Source: Combretum micranthum (Eukaryota > Streptophyta > Magnoliopsida > Myrtales > Combretaceae). From it: 64,000 nucleotides of DNA. The position numbers and the translations under genes were made by a program. Positions 44,588-57,941 of the stretch are shown one piece after another. The notes under the pieces are model-generated. The model did not search any database. It saw nothing but the letters and a program-made list of their open reading frames with translations, and was not told the DNA's origin. The DNA is taken from contig JAMXBD010000687.1 in NCBI GenBank assembly GCA_024138025.1, positions 620,001 through 684,000 on the forward strand. The letters are read 5' to 3'. Within the stretch, counting starts at the first letter, position 1. The number at the start of each line of letters is the position of its first letter.

Positions 44588-47500
44588 TGTCACATCCCAA
44601 TAGTTTAACCAAGACAGTCCCGCCGTACATTCTAAATGAAAATGATAGTTGGTGGCCTTAACCATCATTAGCAAGTAGAATATACAAGGCTTATCTCATT
44701 AAACCAATGTATTGACAACTCTCAAGTGATGGCCAACACACAGAAATACAAAAAAAATCTGAAGAAATACCCTTTATACATACCTTTTACCGTAATATAA
44801 TCTCAACTCTCTTTACATAATCCATAATATTCTCATCTTCCATTCTACTTAAACCAGTTCTGATGCTCCTTAGAGAATCTTGTATCTCTGTAAAAAGATC
44901 TATAGGGGTATGAGCATAAAACCACGTGCTCAGTAAGTGGATATAAAAAGGGTAATTATAAACATTATAGGACAAATCACAATCATTGTTATTAGAGTGA
45001 ATTATGCAGTCAATCGGGATGCCATCCGCGTAATGTTGACCGGTTCATTACGAGATTAGAGAAATTAACCCCACTCTAATCTGGGTTTCGAGGAGTTAAC
45101 ACATATTCATTTTCCATAAAATCGGGAATGTGCAATGGATCTCCTGTCCTCCCAAAAACCGTTCGGGACTATCCCTCGGATAGCTTGTAACCTTTACTGC
45201 GACCTCCTCTCTTGTCACTTAGTTCAATAAAGGTTAGAAGAAGAAATCCATTCTCACCTGGACGGTCGGTTTTATGGTTGCAAGGATGCGAAATGTGTGA
45301 TGCTATGCATGATCGGTTATTATTTTCACTATATTCTTAATAATACATTCTTGGGTGATCAAACAAGTATCTCACACCAAAACAATAGGATAAGTAAACA
45401 TCCAATATCAAACAAAATCAATCAACCACACACGGTTTATAGCTAATTTACAAGCACAAACAATTTAATGTAAATAATATCCCTTTTTACAATTACCATA
45501 TAAATGAACCACTTACAGAAATTACGATTTATCAGCGTTCCCTCGAACACCTGATAATATCCAACAAGGAATAGTTATGAGTATCTATAGTTTCATATAG
45601 AGGCTGGCTAGTCATTTAATCATTGTCCTTCTTTTTCTTGATGTAATTTGCAGGGGTAATAATTCCTAATTTAGCTAATTGGGAATGGATTACAATTATT
45701 AAAGATATTATGATGTATTTTAATAGGGTTTAAATAAAGCATAGTTTTACATTGGCTTTTATTGGATAAGTAGCTTATAATTGAGGTTTATTATAGTAAG
45801 ATAAGTAAGGTTGACATCTAAACTTAGAAATTTTAAAAGTTGAAAGGGAGCTACAAGACTAATTTAGTTTTTGCGATGATTATTTTACTTAACTTTAGAA
45901 TATTAGAAAATTTATTAAGCGAGCATGTGATGATAATTCTAGGAAAATTATGAAATATTGATAAAATTATCTAGATTTTACCTTCCTCACAATACCCTAT
46001 TAATTATTAGAATTTGAGAATAAGTAGATATTTATTAACTGAGTGGTAAAATATTAAATGTTAATTCCTTTTAGGCTAATGTAGGGTCTAATTATTTAGT
46101 ATAATTATTCCTACATAATATGTACTTTAGAAGCAATAGTTTAAAAGATTAAGTATAGTTAAATATAAGCTTTATAGATATTTGATATTGACAATATAAT
46201 TAATTTTGTCATTTTCTTGATACTAAGCCTAACTAGATTAATAAATCTTAAATGAGATAATTAGTTTAAGCAAATCTAAGGGTTATTATTTCTTAAGTAT
46301 TTGTTATAAGTTCTTTGATAATATATTTAAAAGTAGTAAATAACTTAAGGTAGTTTAGTTATAGATTCAAGTTATACATAGCCATTTATAAGGTAATTAG
46401 TTTATAATAAATCGTGTAATTATAGAAAAATAGTAGTATATGTTATATCTTTATAAAGTTAACATCTAAGCTTTATAATGAGCATTTAAAAAGTGGTTAA
46501 AAAGTTTTATGTATAATAGAATCATTTTACTATATTTCAACATATAAAATAGGCACTAATTAATGTTATTTATACTGGCAGAATCTTAGATTAATTATTA
46601 AAAATAGTAAATGACCAAGAAAAATTACGAAATTTTTATGAGAGATACCTAATATTATTATAAGTTTACCTCTAAAATATCTTTACGAAAGGAGCTGTAA
46701 TGACTTCACGAAAATTTCCGCAATTTCGCCCAACCACGGCCAAAACAACCATCTCGGCCACCTTCCACCACCATAAAGTTGTCGGCAGTATAGACCATAA
46801 TTTTTAGTAATAAAATGTAAATTTTGGTAATTTTAGGATGCTCGAAACGAGCTGTGTGAATTTTTCTATTTGGAACACGGTATTTATAGCGGTTTATCAC
46901 GTATAAAAAATGCCAAATGTCATTATTCTTGCATGAAACTTTTTAGCTGGTCACATGGAAATTAAACACGTGTCCTGGTGAGGTGTCGAAATTTTGGACA
47001 GCTGGCGAATTTTTGGTGAATTTTACATGCATTTTGACACAATTTTGAGAAATTTACAGTATATTTCTGAGATTATTTACATGTTTCGAATTTTCCTAAT
47101 TTTTTCCAAATTATTCTGATTTTTCTAGAATATTTAAGGATTTTTTTTCCATTTATTATTTTTTTGTGTTAGTTTTGCAATTTTTGTGAATTTAAATGGG
47201 CATTTTAGTAATTTTATAAGTTAAAGTATCCTTATTCGAAAAATCTACATTAATTATTGTAGTATATACTAATTATATTTTATATTTACTTTTTATATTT
47301 ACTAGTTACTTTTCATACCTTCTTAACCATTTACTACTTACTATTACTATTTTACCTTTTATTATTACTATTATTATTTTTTTATCAAATTGAATTTCAT
47401 GAGTTTAAATTCTAGAGTAGTTTTTATATTATTCCTTGTTTTAGCTTAATTAGGTCATCTGTTTAAATGATTTCCTTTTATTCTTAGGGTTATTATAGTT

Positions 47501-47635
47501 TTGATACTTTCTTTTCTTATTGATTATTCCAGATCATTCTAATTATATCCTTAATTTAGTTTATAGTTGTTAAATTAGATGCCTTAATATCAATTTACTA
47601 ATAATTTTGTATCCAATGAAAATCAAGGTGTCACA
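44588..47635 (-). repeat. Solo LTR of a Tekay-like chromovirus (3,048 bp)
   Basis: Plus-strand edges are TGTCACATCCC and AGGTGTCACA, an inverted TGTGACA terminus. A perfect 5-bp target duplication TAAAA lies on both sides (44583-44587 and 47636-47640). In minus orientation it carries a TATA box GCTATAAATACC (about 46890-46879) and the block 'CTTACTGAGCACGTGG...GCTCATACCCC' (about 44942-44907) that also marks the LTRs at 216-2915 and 6742-11384. No internal domain is present, so this is a recombination-derived solo LTR. ORFs at 44787-44975 and 46706-46900 are chance. Confidence 0.88.
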
Positions 47636-47640
47636 TAAAA

Positions 47641-49944
47641 AATCTTACTATATTGATTAAATAAAATTATTTGAACTAAATTCTTATGTCAAATAACCCT
47701 AATAAAGATAATTTAATAGCTCAATGATATATTTCAAAATACCATAGTTTGATTACATAATCCCCGTAATATCATTCAGACAAGTCATGAACATTATGGA
47801 GTGTAATCGGTCATACCACACGTAATTGAAAAGACTTAGCTATCGCTAGGAAGTACTTTTAAATAATTTTTCTTAGCATTTGCACGTTAATTACTAATGA
47901 GAGATGCTGATATTTATAAACTGCAGTAGGACTTTGATTCTCGTGCTCCTGTCCTGCTTCGCTTTTCAGACACCAGTCTTTACAAAAGCAAATCTGAGGA
48001 CATCTTATTTTGACCTTTTTTATTTTTTTTTTTTTGGCCAAATTGTTTTGACCTTACTGAATACATCTTTGCACTAACATTTATTGATATTTAAATAGCA
48101 CTAGGATAAATAGTATGTTTAATATTTAAATTTCATATTTTTATAAGTGATGCTTAATCTTTACTAACTTTACAATTAGTTATTATTTGAATTTAGATGT
48201 GTACTCAACATTTGCTGTGAATTCGATTTACAAACTTTTTTAAAACATGATTAAGTAAATAAGTAAATCTAAAGTCAAGTTATGGGTCGAATGGGTTAAA
48301 TGGTACTAGTTTATGATAGATTGGGATTCCATTAGTTAACCATCTTATATTATTTAGTATATGTCCTTGTGATTTAATACACTATGAATTGGTGATTATA
48401 TGGACTAACCTATCAATTGGTTTATTAAAGGGTGTTGGTTAAATAAGGCAAGCTATCCATCTGCTAAAAGATAAATGCAATTTTTTCAAATACTTTAAGT
48501 ACTATGTATTTTAATGTTCAAGCTTTAAAAAATAATCAACTATAAACTGTTTTTATGAAATTTACGACTATTTAAAAAAGATAAGGAGTTAATAGGTTTA
48601 ATAAATTTAGTAAAACGTTCTCTATGGGCTAAACATGTAAATCCATCAATAATAAGATGTTTATTAAGATAAATGGGGCTAATCATTAATCATATCCCCT
48701 TTGAACCCATTAGAAAACAATGTTCAATGAATTAAGTGGACCAATCTAATCCATGATTAACTTGCTTTGACTTATGGATTAAAATAGGTAAGACCATGAT
48801 GCTTTTTCATGAAATGAGTTCGAAAAATTAACCTTCAATCACTGTACAAATTAGGTTAACCTGTCAAAACCAATCATTTTCATCATAATTTCATCGAAAA
48901 CTTATTATTGTGAAGCATTGGAAGGTGTGAAGCCATCAACAACAAATGCAATGATATGAAAATATCAAATTATTTCCTTTAATTTGATGTAGTCAACAGT
49001 GTAGTGGTAAATTTGAAATAAAATCAAAACGTTAACTAATATTGCCAAAATATGATGTGTGGAGCTCATATCAATGAGATATTTGTCTATTTATTGATCC
49101 GCTAATAATTTAATTACACAAATACAAATCATATAAAAATAATTATAAATATCGATGCAAAACTATATATTAAACATGTGATTTTATTTTCCTTACATAT
49201 ATGGTATATCTTATGTATGATTTTTGTAGAAGTACTGAACCATTCCATTTATTATAAATCATATGTTATATATATTATGGTTTATAAATTTCATGTCTAA
49301 CATCTGATTTCTTTATTAAAAATAGAATCACATCTTCTGATTTAGCATCAGTATTTATATAATTGGAAATATGTGATTTATGATTTATTAATTTTTTTAC
49401 ACGATGGGTAAACATGAGTTATATCCACGTATTGACTATAAAATATTTCCCTCGACCATGTTATTGCAATCGTGGCTAAGCACCATGTAAGTGGATGACC
49501 AGACTTATCATTTCCGTGAATATTCTGGGTATTATCCCATCCCATGGATCGAAAGAACCTCTTGCTGGTTGCCACTATTATTTTCCAATTGTATGAAAAT
49601 CTCTTTCCCCTTCTTTAGTGGGAAAAAGTTATATAAAACATAGTCCATAAATAGCGAATAAAATGGTTGCTTTTCCCTTTAGAAATTTGAGTAAATACAT
49701 TGTTTCACTTTTATGAAAATTGTAGTTATTATAATAGTTTAAATTAAAATAATCTACAACTCATATTTATTATTTAGACCGTGTTTCAATGTTCATACAA
49801 GTATATTACATGTTAATAGTCTTATAATCTAATGATATAATGCAGATCTCTCAATTGAGATATATTATATTTGAATCTTCCGTTGTAATGGTAAAAAGAT
49901 ACTATACATCTATTTATTTATTGAAATATCCATATAAAAAAGAA
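47641..49944. other. Intergenic; contains one copy of a dispersed repeat
   Basis: No supportable gene. 47937-48001 (TTCTCGTGCTCCTGTCCTGC ... CAAATCTGAGGAC) is a diverged copy of 54111-54180. The minus-strand ORF 49378-49575 does not resemble a known family. Confidence 0.5.
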
Positions 49945-50219
49945 GGGTTAATACCCAACTTGATACCTGAACTTTGACCAAAAAATACTTAAACTTTTAA
50001 AATATTCAATTTCACACCACAATTGAACTTTTCGTATCCTAAACACTATCTCATCCAATCATTGTTTGACACGTTCGTTTTTCAAATAGATAATAAAAGG
50101 ATGGCGTAGTGTTTAAGACATAAAAAATTCCATTGGCATATGAAATCGAACATTTTAAAAATTTACGTACCTAATTAATCTTTTATTTAAAGTTCAAGTA
50201 TCAAATAAGATATTTACTC
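49945..50219. mobile_element. Mutator-like MITE (275 bp)
   Basis: Inverted ends of about 75 bases: GGGTTAATACCCAACTTGAT ... and GAGTAAATATCTTATTTGAT ..., both continuing AC.TGAACTTT and then 'TTTTAAAATRTTC.ATTTCA'. Flanks are AAAAAAGAA (49936-49944) and ATAAAAGAA (50220-50228), a 9-bp duplication with one mismatch, as expected for Mutator-like elements. Confidence 0.75.
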
Positions 50220-51956
50220 ATAAAAGAAAAGGTATTTTTCTCATATACTTAAGAGTGGATGGAACGAGTTAATATAAGAATCCAATTAGAGAGTGCCCAT
50301 ATACCAATTAAAGTCCAAAAAATGAAATTCTCAAATTTTTTCACACATGATTACAACTTGTCAAAAATGCAGATAGATGGAAAAATGTGAAATATGATCT
50401 TCCTTTGACCTTAACAACTGCTATAGTAATATCATGTGCTAACATTTTCGGTAACATTACAGAATCTTCGGGTTAAAATTAAGACTTAGGAATATGCTTA
50501 GCATTTCCGGGCCAAGAAAAAAATAACAACAAAGATATACCTAGCATCATGTCTTGTCTACTTTTTATCACATTTTATCATAATTAATATTTTCACCATA
50601 TATTGGTGAGAATTATTCTTTTCACCCTATAATGAGTAGTTATCAAGAAATATATATTTGGATTATCTGTTTTTTATTTATATTTCATTTGTATCTTATC
50701 TATATTTGTATTTTATTTTTATTTAGTCTGTCTGATTTATTTATGAGTAAAAATGTGTTTTCAACTATATCTATTTATTGACAAACAGTCAATTTAAAAA
50801 CAATAAAAATGGGATATCAAAACAATCAAAATAAGACTAACTAAATAGATTGTGAATGAATTTATAAAAACCCAATATAATATACGAAAGTATTTTTCAT
50901 GTATATGATGTCGGCCTTGCTCCTATTTTCCTATTTTTCCAGAAAAGTGAACTTGTAATTCACAGTAGAATGATGCCCGATCTGCTCTGCTTAAAGGTAG
51001 ATAAGGATTCCCAGCTAAACTTCCCAGCAAACTAAAGCAAAATTAGCAGCAGACCATCTTCAGAAGATAAAAAAAGACAATGATATTTAACGTAAATAAT
51101 ACCATCTCCATCTGACGAAAATAAAAGTGTATAGGTGTCATAGGACAAAGGATATTGGCATCATGTGCAAAAGCAATTAGCTAATATGCTTTACAGTTGA
51201 AATGCACTTGTAATTTTACATCTACATAAAACATCGAGGATCTTACTTTTTATAATTTTATCTGAAGAAATTAAAAAGCAATTGTTGATCTAGTTGCTTT
51301 AGTCTTAGGAATCTGTTAACTCACATGGTAATAGATTTTACTATAAACTCTCAAAACATTTTTACTTTGATTTATGTAAATTTTTTATACTTTATTTGAT
51401 GTGCTAAATTCAATAGTAATAATAGTGATAGCAAATGTCTTACACTGATAAAGATAATAGAGATAGTAACCATATTGCATAGTTTTTATTAAACTATTTA
51501 TATGTCACAATTTTATCAATATTTATATGTCACTAAATAATTTACATGATGAGTCACAAGTTTCTAAATACTATTTGTTGAATATTACTGCCTTAACCTT
51601 ATAGATACAATCCCAAAATTCATGTGGGGTTTTACACTTAGGTATCACAATCTTCTACCTTAAACATTTTGCATCGTCCATGCACTTTATGATTGAGTTT
51701 GTCGATTTTTTCTTCTTTATTAGTGTATGATTTGGTTTATTGTTGTCACTTTCTATTTATAGGTCTTCCTAAAATCTTGTTAGAACTATGGTGATCATCA
51801 TATCCAAAACTCTTCTCTAAAATGGATGCAAACAATTCCTCAAATTGTCCACTTACTATAGAGGAGTCACCTTTTTTTCAACCATCCAGCAATATATATA
51901 TATATATATATATATATCTAATAAGTTTTAAGATAGTATTCACTACCTCATCATTA
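50220..51956. other. Intergenic AT-rich DNA
   Basis: No gene recognised. A slightly GC-richer stretch (50930-51130) has no coding frame that I recognise. A (TA)n run lies at about 51893-51917. Confidence 0.5.
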
Positions 51957-52569
51957 GAGAATCTATATTTTTAGAACCTTCAAGAGGTTCTTAAAATGTC
52001 ACATCAGTATTTTAAGAACATTTTTTTTTTATTTTTAAAGAAGCTCTTCACTTTATTTCTAAGGTTCTTCACAAAAATCATTTACATATTCTTAGGTTTT
52101 GTGGATCTCATATGTCTTTACATAATGCAAATGATAAAATAAAAAAAACCATAAAAGACATGAAGAACCTTACTTTTTTGAAGTTTTTAATAGAGAAATC
52201 CAGACCTTTCCCATCCAATAGAACATAAAAAAATAAGGTCTTTTACATAAGATCTTTTATTAAGGATCCAGAGATACAGATGGTCTCAAAGCGTCCATGT
52301 CAAGGACCTCACTTTTTGAGGTTCGTGTGGAGCTTAACTTTTTAAGATTTTCTGCAAATGACTCCAAAATAAGTTCATTCATAATATTTTACTATTATTT
52401 TATACAAGTAAAGGTATTGTAAAAAGTAAATAGGATCTACAAAAAGTTAAAAGGATGTGAAAGAATTTATGTGAAGAAAATTACAGATAAATGGGTGAGT
52501 TCCTTCGAAAAGAGGGTTCCTTAAAATGCTAATATGGCATTATGAAGGACCCATCTCACATTGATACTC
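51957..52569. mobile_element. Harbinger/Tourist-like MITE (613 bp)
   Basis: Edges GAGAATCTATATTTT and, inverted, GAGTATCAATGTGAG are flanked by TTA on both sides (51954-51956 and 52570-52572), the 3-bp duplication of PIF/Harbinger elements. Inner inverted segments share 'CATTTTAAGGAAC/TTTTAAGAAC' and 'GTTCTT/GTCCTT' motifs. No coding capacity. Confidence 0.6.
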
Positions 52570-53439
52570 TTATAAATCATTGTGATTATTTTCTCACAAT
52601 TGGTATAGATTTTATCCATATGAAGTATCACAAAAAGACAGCCAAAATCTCATAAAACACTAAAAAGAAAGCACTATCATGAGATTCAATATAAGTACTC
52701 ATACGCTAGGAAATGAGGAAACTTCAATGGTTTCATCATGGATTGTCCCGTTTATAATTCTAGTAATAAATTCATGGTAAATGTATATTAATATTTTACC
52801 ATTATTGAAATAGATTTGAGTCATTTAGAGCTAGTCCCGCTAAAACATCCATAAAATTTTCGAGGAAACTAATTGAAATAGGAAGTTGCTTTGCTTGATG
52901 TGTTTCGATCGCCTAGGAAGATGTTCTTGTCCACAGGGATGCGCTTATCGCTTGTTTGACCTTGGATCGATCACCTTTTCTTCCACATGACTTTTGTCAA
53001 CAATACACAGCCTTAATTATATCCTAAACCTTACTCGTGTAAGGTCTTATCATCTAAACCGTATCTCGGACCAAATTGATAAGAAAATTTAAATTACTCC
53101 CAACTAAAATATTACTCGAACTAGATTATTTGGCTAATCTTTTTGCATAAGCTTTTCTCATCCTTTATCTATCAATAATCAGATTATAACTAGTTCTAAT
53201 TTTCAGTAAAGTAAAACGAGAAAACGGATCGTTATGAAATTAAGTGACCACAGTTTTTTTATATAATACATGTAGTTATCATTCAAACCGATTGCTGCAA
53301 AATTTAAAAATCTTGGTTAGATTTACTCCCAAGGAAATACTATGTACTTTTTTTAAACCATTCACAAGTTATTTAAACCCGAGTTAAACCCGTGCTATAA
53401 ATGATTTGAAATTGAATTTAAAATAAAAGTTGTTTATTT

Positions 53440-54080
53440 GAATTGGTTGAGCTCAAGCTTTTATTTGAGCCCTCGATTTGCTTGATTAGGCTCGTGTGAA
53501 ATTGTTTGTAAATTGTATATAAGTAATATGTTATACATAATTAAGACCAAAAACTAATTCCTATAACATATAATCTAATATTTATTAGTTACTTATTCAT
53601 CTATTTATCTAGACATTTGTTCATTTTATATATTTAATTGATGAGTTGAACTTTATTTCATATCTTAAGGCTACAAAAAGTCAATTTAGGGTTTGTTTAT
53701 TTCTTCTGTATGTAGATGGCATAGACACGTTTTCAAATAGACTATCTATCAAGTAATAGATTTAAATGAAAAATTAATAATTTTACTCAAAAAAATTAAA
53801 CAGATCAGCTAAAGATCAGATATCAGAGATGGATTAGATATAAATATAAATACAGACACAGATTAAATAAAAATCATCCAAACAAACCCTTACGCTCATT
53901 GATGATGAGTTAAACTCAATTTAACTCCAACTTGTTTTATAAACAAATCTAGTTCAAACTCAAAATAATTTTTTTTTGTTAAATTTAATTCTAAAATTTT
54001 CAGATCCGGTGAAAACTCGGACTCAATTTGAATTTTTCAAATTGGGCTTGAGGTTCTAAAAGTTTGAGCGGTTTAGTTTA
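53440..54080. mobile_element. Possible hAT-like element with a nested Harbinger-like MITE
   Basis: Outer part: GAGCTCAAGCTTTTATTTGA-type text on the left (about 53448) and CTCGGACTCAATTTGAATTT, TTGGGCTTGAGG-type text on the right (about 54016-54053) look like inverted subterminal repeats, but no target duplication was found. The nested element 53689-53889 is better supported. Confidence 0.35.
53689..53889. mobile_element. Harbinger-like MITE (201 bp)
   Basis: Edges GGGTTTGTTTATTTC and, inverted, GGGTTTGTTTGGATG, flanked by TTA on both sides (53686-53688 and 53890-53892). No coding capacity. Confidence 0.7.
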
Positions 54081-54110
54081 TCGATATGATGAATAGTACG
54101 AGGATTATTG

Positions 54111-54180
54111 GTTCTCGTGCTTCTATCCTGCTTCACTTTTAACACACCAATCTTACAAAAGTAGATTCGATGACTCCTAC
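54111..54180. repeat. Dispersed repeat copy (pair with 47937-48001)
   Basis: TTCTCGTGCTTCTATCCTGC ... CAATCTTACAAAAGTAGATT matches the copy near 47.95 kb with about 80% identity by eye. Origin unknown; it may be part of a short retroposon. Confidence 0.6.
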
Positions 54181-54511
54181 ACGTGAGGACTTCAGCTACG
54201 GTTCAAATTCGTGCTACAGAACTAATAGGTCTAGGCTTTGATTTGCGGAAGTAAGAGACAGATTCTCTGCCCTAGCCAAATCAAAACCATCGGCTGGTTC
54301 CTTTAGGAGTCGTATATGATACACTTACTATTAGTAGCTTAATAAATTTAGTTTAAAGGCACGAGGACATGTGATCATATGCCTGTGGTTCTATAACTAA
54401 TCTCATCCAAAAAAAAAAAAAACATTTTTGTTACCAAAACAACATTAGTGATTACAACGTGCATCATTGTCCAATCAACACATAACAGCACGAAAGGATA
54501 AGGAATAATAT

Positions 54512-55841
54512 GGATTAATGATCAATTTGGTACCTCAATTTTTTTGAAAAAAAAGCAATGAATTACCCTGACTTCAAAATAATCAATTTAATACCTGAAT
54601 CAACATTTTGAGGGCTCAAATTATACACGATTTAACTCTGTTATTTCTATCAAAGGACGTGGCCAAAGTATCAAATCCATGCATGACACGTGTTATTTTA
54701 ATTAAACAAAAAAGATTAAAAAGCATATTTCTCCTCACAATTTCATTATTTTTTTTTCAAAAAATAAAAACTCAAACCAAACCAGGTAAAAACTCCCCTT
54801 CACGAAACCCTCACCCTCACCCTCACATGACTAGATAGGAAGTTAGAGGTTGTTCAATTTCGAGCTTGTGTTTGGTGGATTAAGGGTAGCTAAAAGTAAT
54901 GTGTTGGTTTGGCTGGACGAGGTGGTTTTTCTGGGTTTAAACTTTTGTTTGGTTATAGGCAGGTCATGGTGGTTGGTACGATGTTTGAGGGGTGGTTCGG
55001 AGGTCTATGGTTGGTGTGTTATTGGTGGTTTTGTGTAGCCGACATTTAGGTAGCTGGGTTAGCTAAGGTTGAGTTTGCGATTTAAGTTATGGCGTGAAAA
55101 GTTGTGGAGTGGTGGTTTTGGGTTTCGGTTCGGGGTTGAAGGTGGTGGTGGTCTTGGTGGCCGTTAGTGGTTGTGATGGTTTTGGCTGAGAAAGGTAACT
55201 GTCAAGATAGGTTAGGGGAGCGAAGAGTGATTCTGAGTTATTAGAGTTTAGAGAGAGAATGGATTAAGAGAGAGAAGAGAGGGAACTTGAGAGAATTCTT
55301 TTTTTCAAAAAAAATGGAAGCAAAGAAGCCTTTAATCTTTGTGTCTTCTCTTTGAATTTGAGAAAGAAAAGATATTATTGAATAATAACTCGGCCATTAA
55401 AGGCCGTTTCAAAACTTGTAGAGGTGGGGAACGATTACACAAAAAATTTGATTTTGAATTGCGAAGAAATTCATCTTCCCCATGGCTTTTGGTTATATAT
55501 GAAAAAAAATGAATTTGATTTTAGTTGAAATTCATCTACGTGGTTGAAGAAGATAGCTGATGCGGATCCTTTTGATTCTAGTTGAAATTCATCTACTTCA
55601 ATATGGTATTATGGTTGAATTTATCCATTAAATAAAGTATATTTGTTTTTAAATGTTTGAATGACACTGTCGTCCATTGATTGGATGTTTTTGCCATGTC
55701 ACTGTAAGAGCTAATGGAGATAGCTCAGGCATGAATCATGTCCTTCAAAAGTTCAAATAGGTATTGCATTGATCTTTTTAAAGTCTGGATGGTTAATTAC
55801 TCTTTTTCAAAAAGTTCAGGCACAAATTAGGTCATTAACCC
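54512..55841. mobile_element. Mutator-like non-autonomous element (1.33 kb) with GT-rich interior
   Basis: Long imperfect inverted ends: left GGATTAATGATCAATTTGGT and, inverted right, GGGTTAATGACCTAATTTGT. Both continue through a TTTTTGAAAAA block, then 'GACTT.AAAA' and 'ATCAAT..AATACCT' over about 100 bases. Flanks GAATAATAT (54503-54511) and AAATAATAT (55842-55850) form a 9-bp duplication with one mismatch. The interior (about 54840-55200) is G+T-rich on the plus strand (GGTGG runs) and C+A-rich on the other. No transposase is seen. The ORFs at 54608 and 54850 show no known domain. Confidence 0.8.
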
Positions 55842-55890
55842 AAATAATATTAGTTTCCTTGGGGATAGAAGGAGCCGCATATAAAATTAA

Positions 55891-56202
55891 GGAAAAGTAT
55901 CATAGTTGAAGTTTGTACAAAAATTTAATTTGATATTTAAAGTAACCAATTTATATCAATCAATGAATATTTCTACTATCTATATTTATTGATGTGAAAG
56001 AGGCAATCTATAGATACTAGATAGCATTAAATAAAATAGTTAAAGTTCAATAATATATTCTCTATTTCATGTGGGCAAACAATATTAAGGAAATAATAAA
56101 ATAGTCATAAAAAAATTGATTAGCTATTAAATTAATCACTTAAAAGTTCAATATCAAATTGAAAATTCTTGCAAAATTCTGATACCAAACTTGATATTTT
56201 CC
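55891..56202. mobile_element. Mutator-like MITE (312 bp), diverged
   Basis: Left GGAAAAGTATCATAGTTGAA; right, inverted, GGAAAATATCAAGTTTGGTA. Both then carry 'ATTTGATATT.AA.CTTT'-type text. The target duplication is imperfect. It sits just 40 bp from the previous element. Confidence 0.55.
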
Positions 56203-56537
56203 TAAAGATTAAATATACTTTTTTTTATATTCAATTTTTCTTTCCATTACATTGTGAGAGAGAGAATTCAAACCCGTATATTACATTTAAAAGATTAATG
56301 GTTATGCCACTAGACTACAGTATAATTTGATATTGATATTTAAATATTTAGGAAAATGATTTTTACATTTTAAAATGAAAAATACATCTAAAAATAGGTA
56401 CCATTGATTACGCCTATTTTGTTCATTCGTAATTAATTAACTATTATAAAAGGTCGTATAATTACTAATATTTGCACATCCATCTTTAACATAACTTAAT
56501 GCCTGGACTCGAGAGGACGAAATTCAGGGTTTGAATC

Positions 56538-57265
56538 TAAACATGGCCATGGTTTTTCAGAACCGAACCAAACCGGAACTGAAACTGAAACTGGAGTTAT
56601 CAGTTTTGGATCTTGAAAATAAGAAACTGGAATTGGAATCGTTTCCCATCGTTTCAGTCCGGTTCTATAGAACTTATGGTTCCCGGTTCTAGTTTTGGAA
56701 TCGCGGAACCGTTTTATAAGTAAAAAAATAAATTTTAAACTCAAAATAATTAATAGTTGGGTTTAAAAATGTTAAATTATTTAGCAAAAACTTTTAAAAA
56801 TTTGTTTAGAATGGGCATTTATTTATAAATAAACACAACTAATATCAATTATAGTTATTAATAAGATTTCAAAATACTCTAGAGGATAAACATGAAAATT
56901 AGAATACGAAAAATAGTTACATGTTGCTGAAAAATGAATTTTTCTTTTTTAGGAGAAGTTTATATAAACTAAATTATATATAATTTTAAGTTATGTTTAT
57001 TTGTATTATTAATAATGTAAACATTAATAATTATATATTTAATATAATTTTCATGTAATTATTTTCTTTTTTTTTTCTTTCAATGGAATCAGTTGGAATT
57101 GTCGTTTTCACATAATTCTAGGACATAGAGCCACTTAGGAACCAGACAGCCAGCAGTTCCTTTGCCAATTCTAAAATCGACCAACTAATCTAGTTTTAGT
57201 TATAAAACCACTAGTGACAGTTTCGATTTGAATCCCAATTCAGGACCGGACCTTGTCAATGTTTA
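56538..57265. mobile_element. Non-autonomous hAT element (728 bp)
   Basis: Inverted ends TAAACATGGCCATGG / TAAACATTGACAAGG with 8-bp flanks TTTGAATC (56530-56537) and TTTGAAAC (57266-57273), one mismatch. Subterminal repeats AACCGAACC, CCGGAACTG, CGGTTCT on the left and GGACCGGACC on the right. The interior is AT-rich. The ORF 56496-56744 is a translation of the subterminal repeats. Confidence 0.75.
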
Positions 57266-57904
57266 TTTGAAACATTCATATATTATACTTTAGAGAAATT
57301 TGGATAATAATAATTGAGAATTTGAAAACATAGTTTGTGATCACTTTGTGTCCACCTATGTACAATGTTCTCTGAAGTTATTCAGAATTGAAGGACTGAA
57401 AACATGAAGAAAACTTGAAACGAAACAACATAGAGGCACGCTGCTATATACCCTCCCAATGTACAATTAAATCTAAAAACTTTTTTTTTTTTTTTTCAAA
57501 TGTGAAAAGATAAATGTCAAATTCAATATCTACACTACACAAATTCAAATTTTTAATTTGATATTTGAATCTTGAAGTGATCAATTTAAGCTCTTTTAAT
57601 ACCTAATACCATTTGCTTTATCTAATGATGTGAGAGAGATAAGATATCGTTACAATATATTATTGAATTTCCTCTACTTATCCTAACATTATCCACCACC
57701 AATAGCTAGTTCCATACTCATGATGATACATGTCTAACACAAATAGCCATCTCTGGCACGTCATGAAATAGAGTAAATAATGTCAATGAGCTAGCAAAAG
57801 TAATAAAAAAAGTTTAATTAGGTATTACTTAACAATTTCAAAATTCATATAGCATATTAAAATTTTTTAATTCACATGTTCGCAATTTAAGATGACACAT
57901 AGGA

Positions 57905-57909
<5 letters not shown>

Positions 57910-57941
<32 letters not shown>

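Noticed and set aside
56496..56744. 82-residue minus-strand ORF
   Set aside because: It translates the CCGGTTC/GGAACCG subterminal repeats of the hAT element and has no protein family character.
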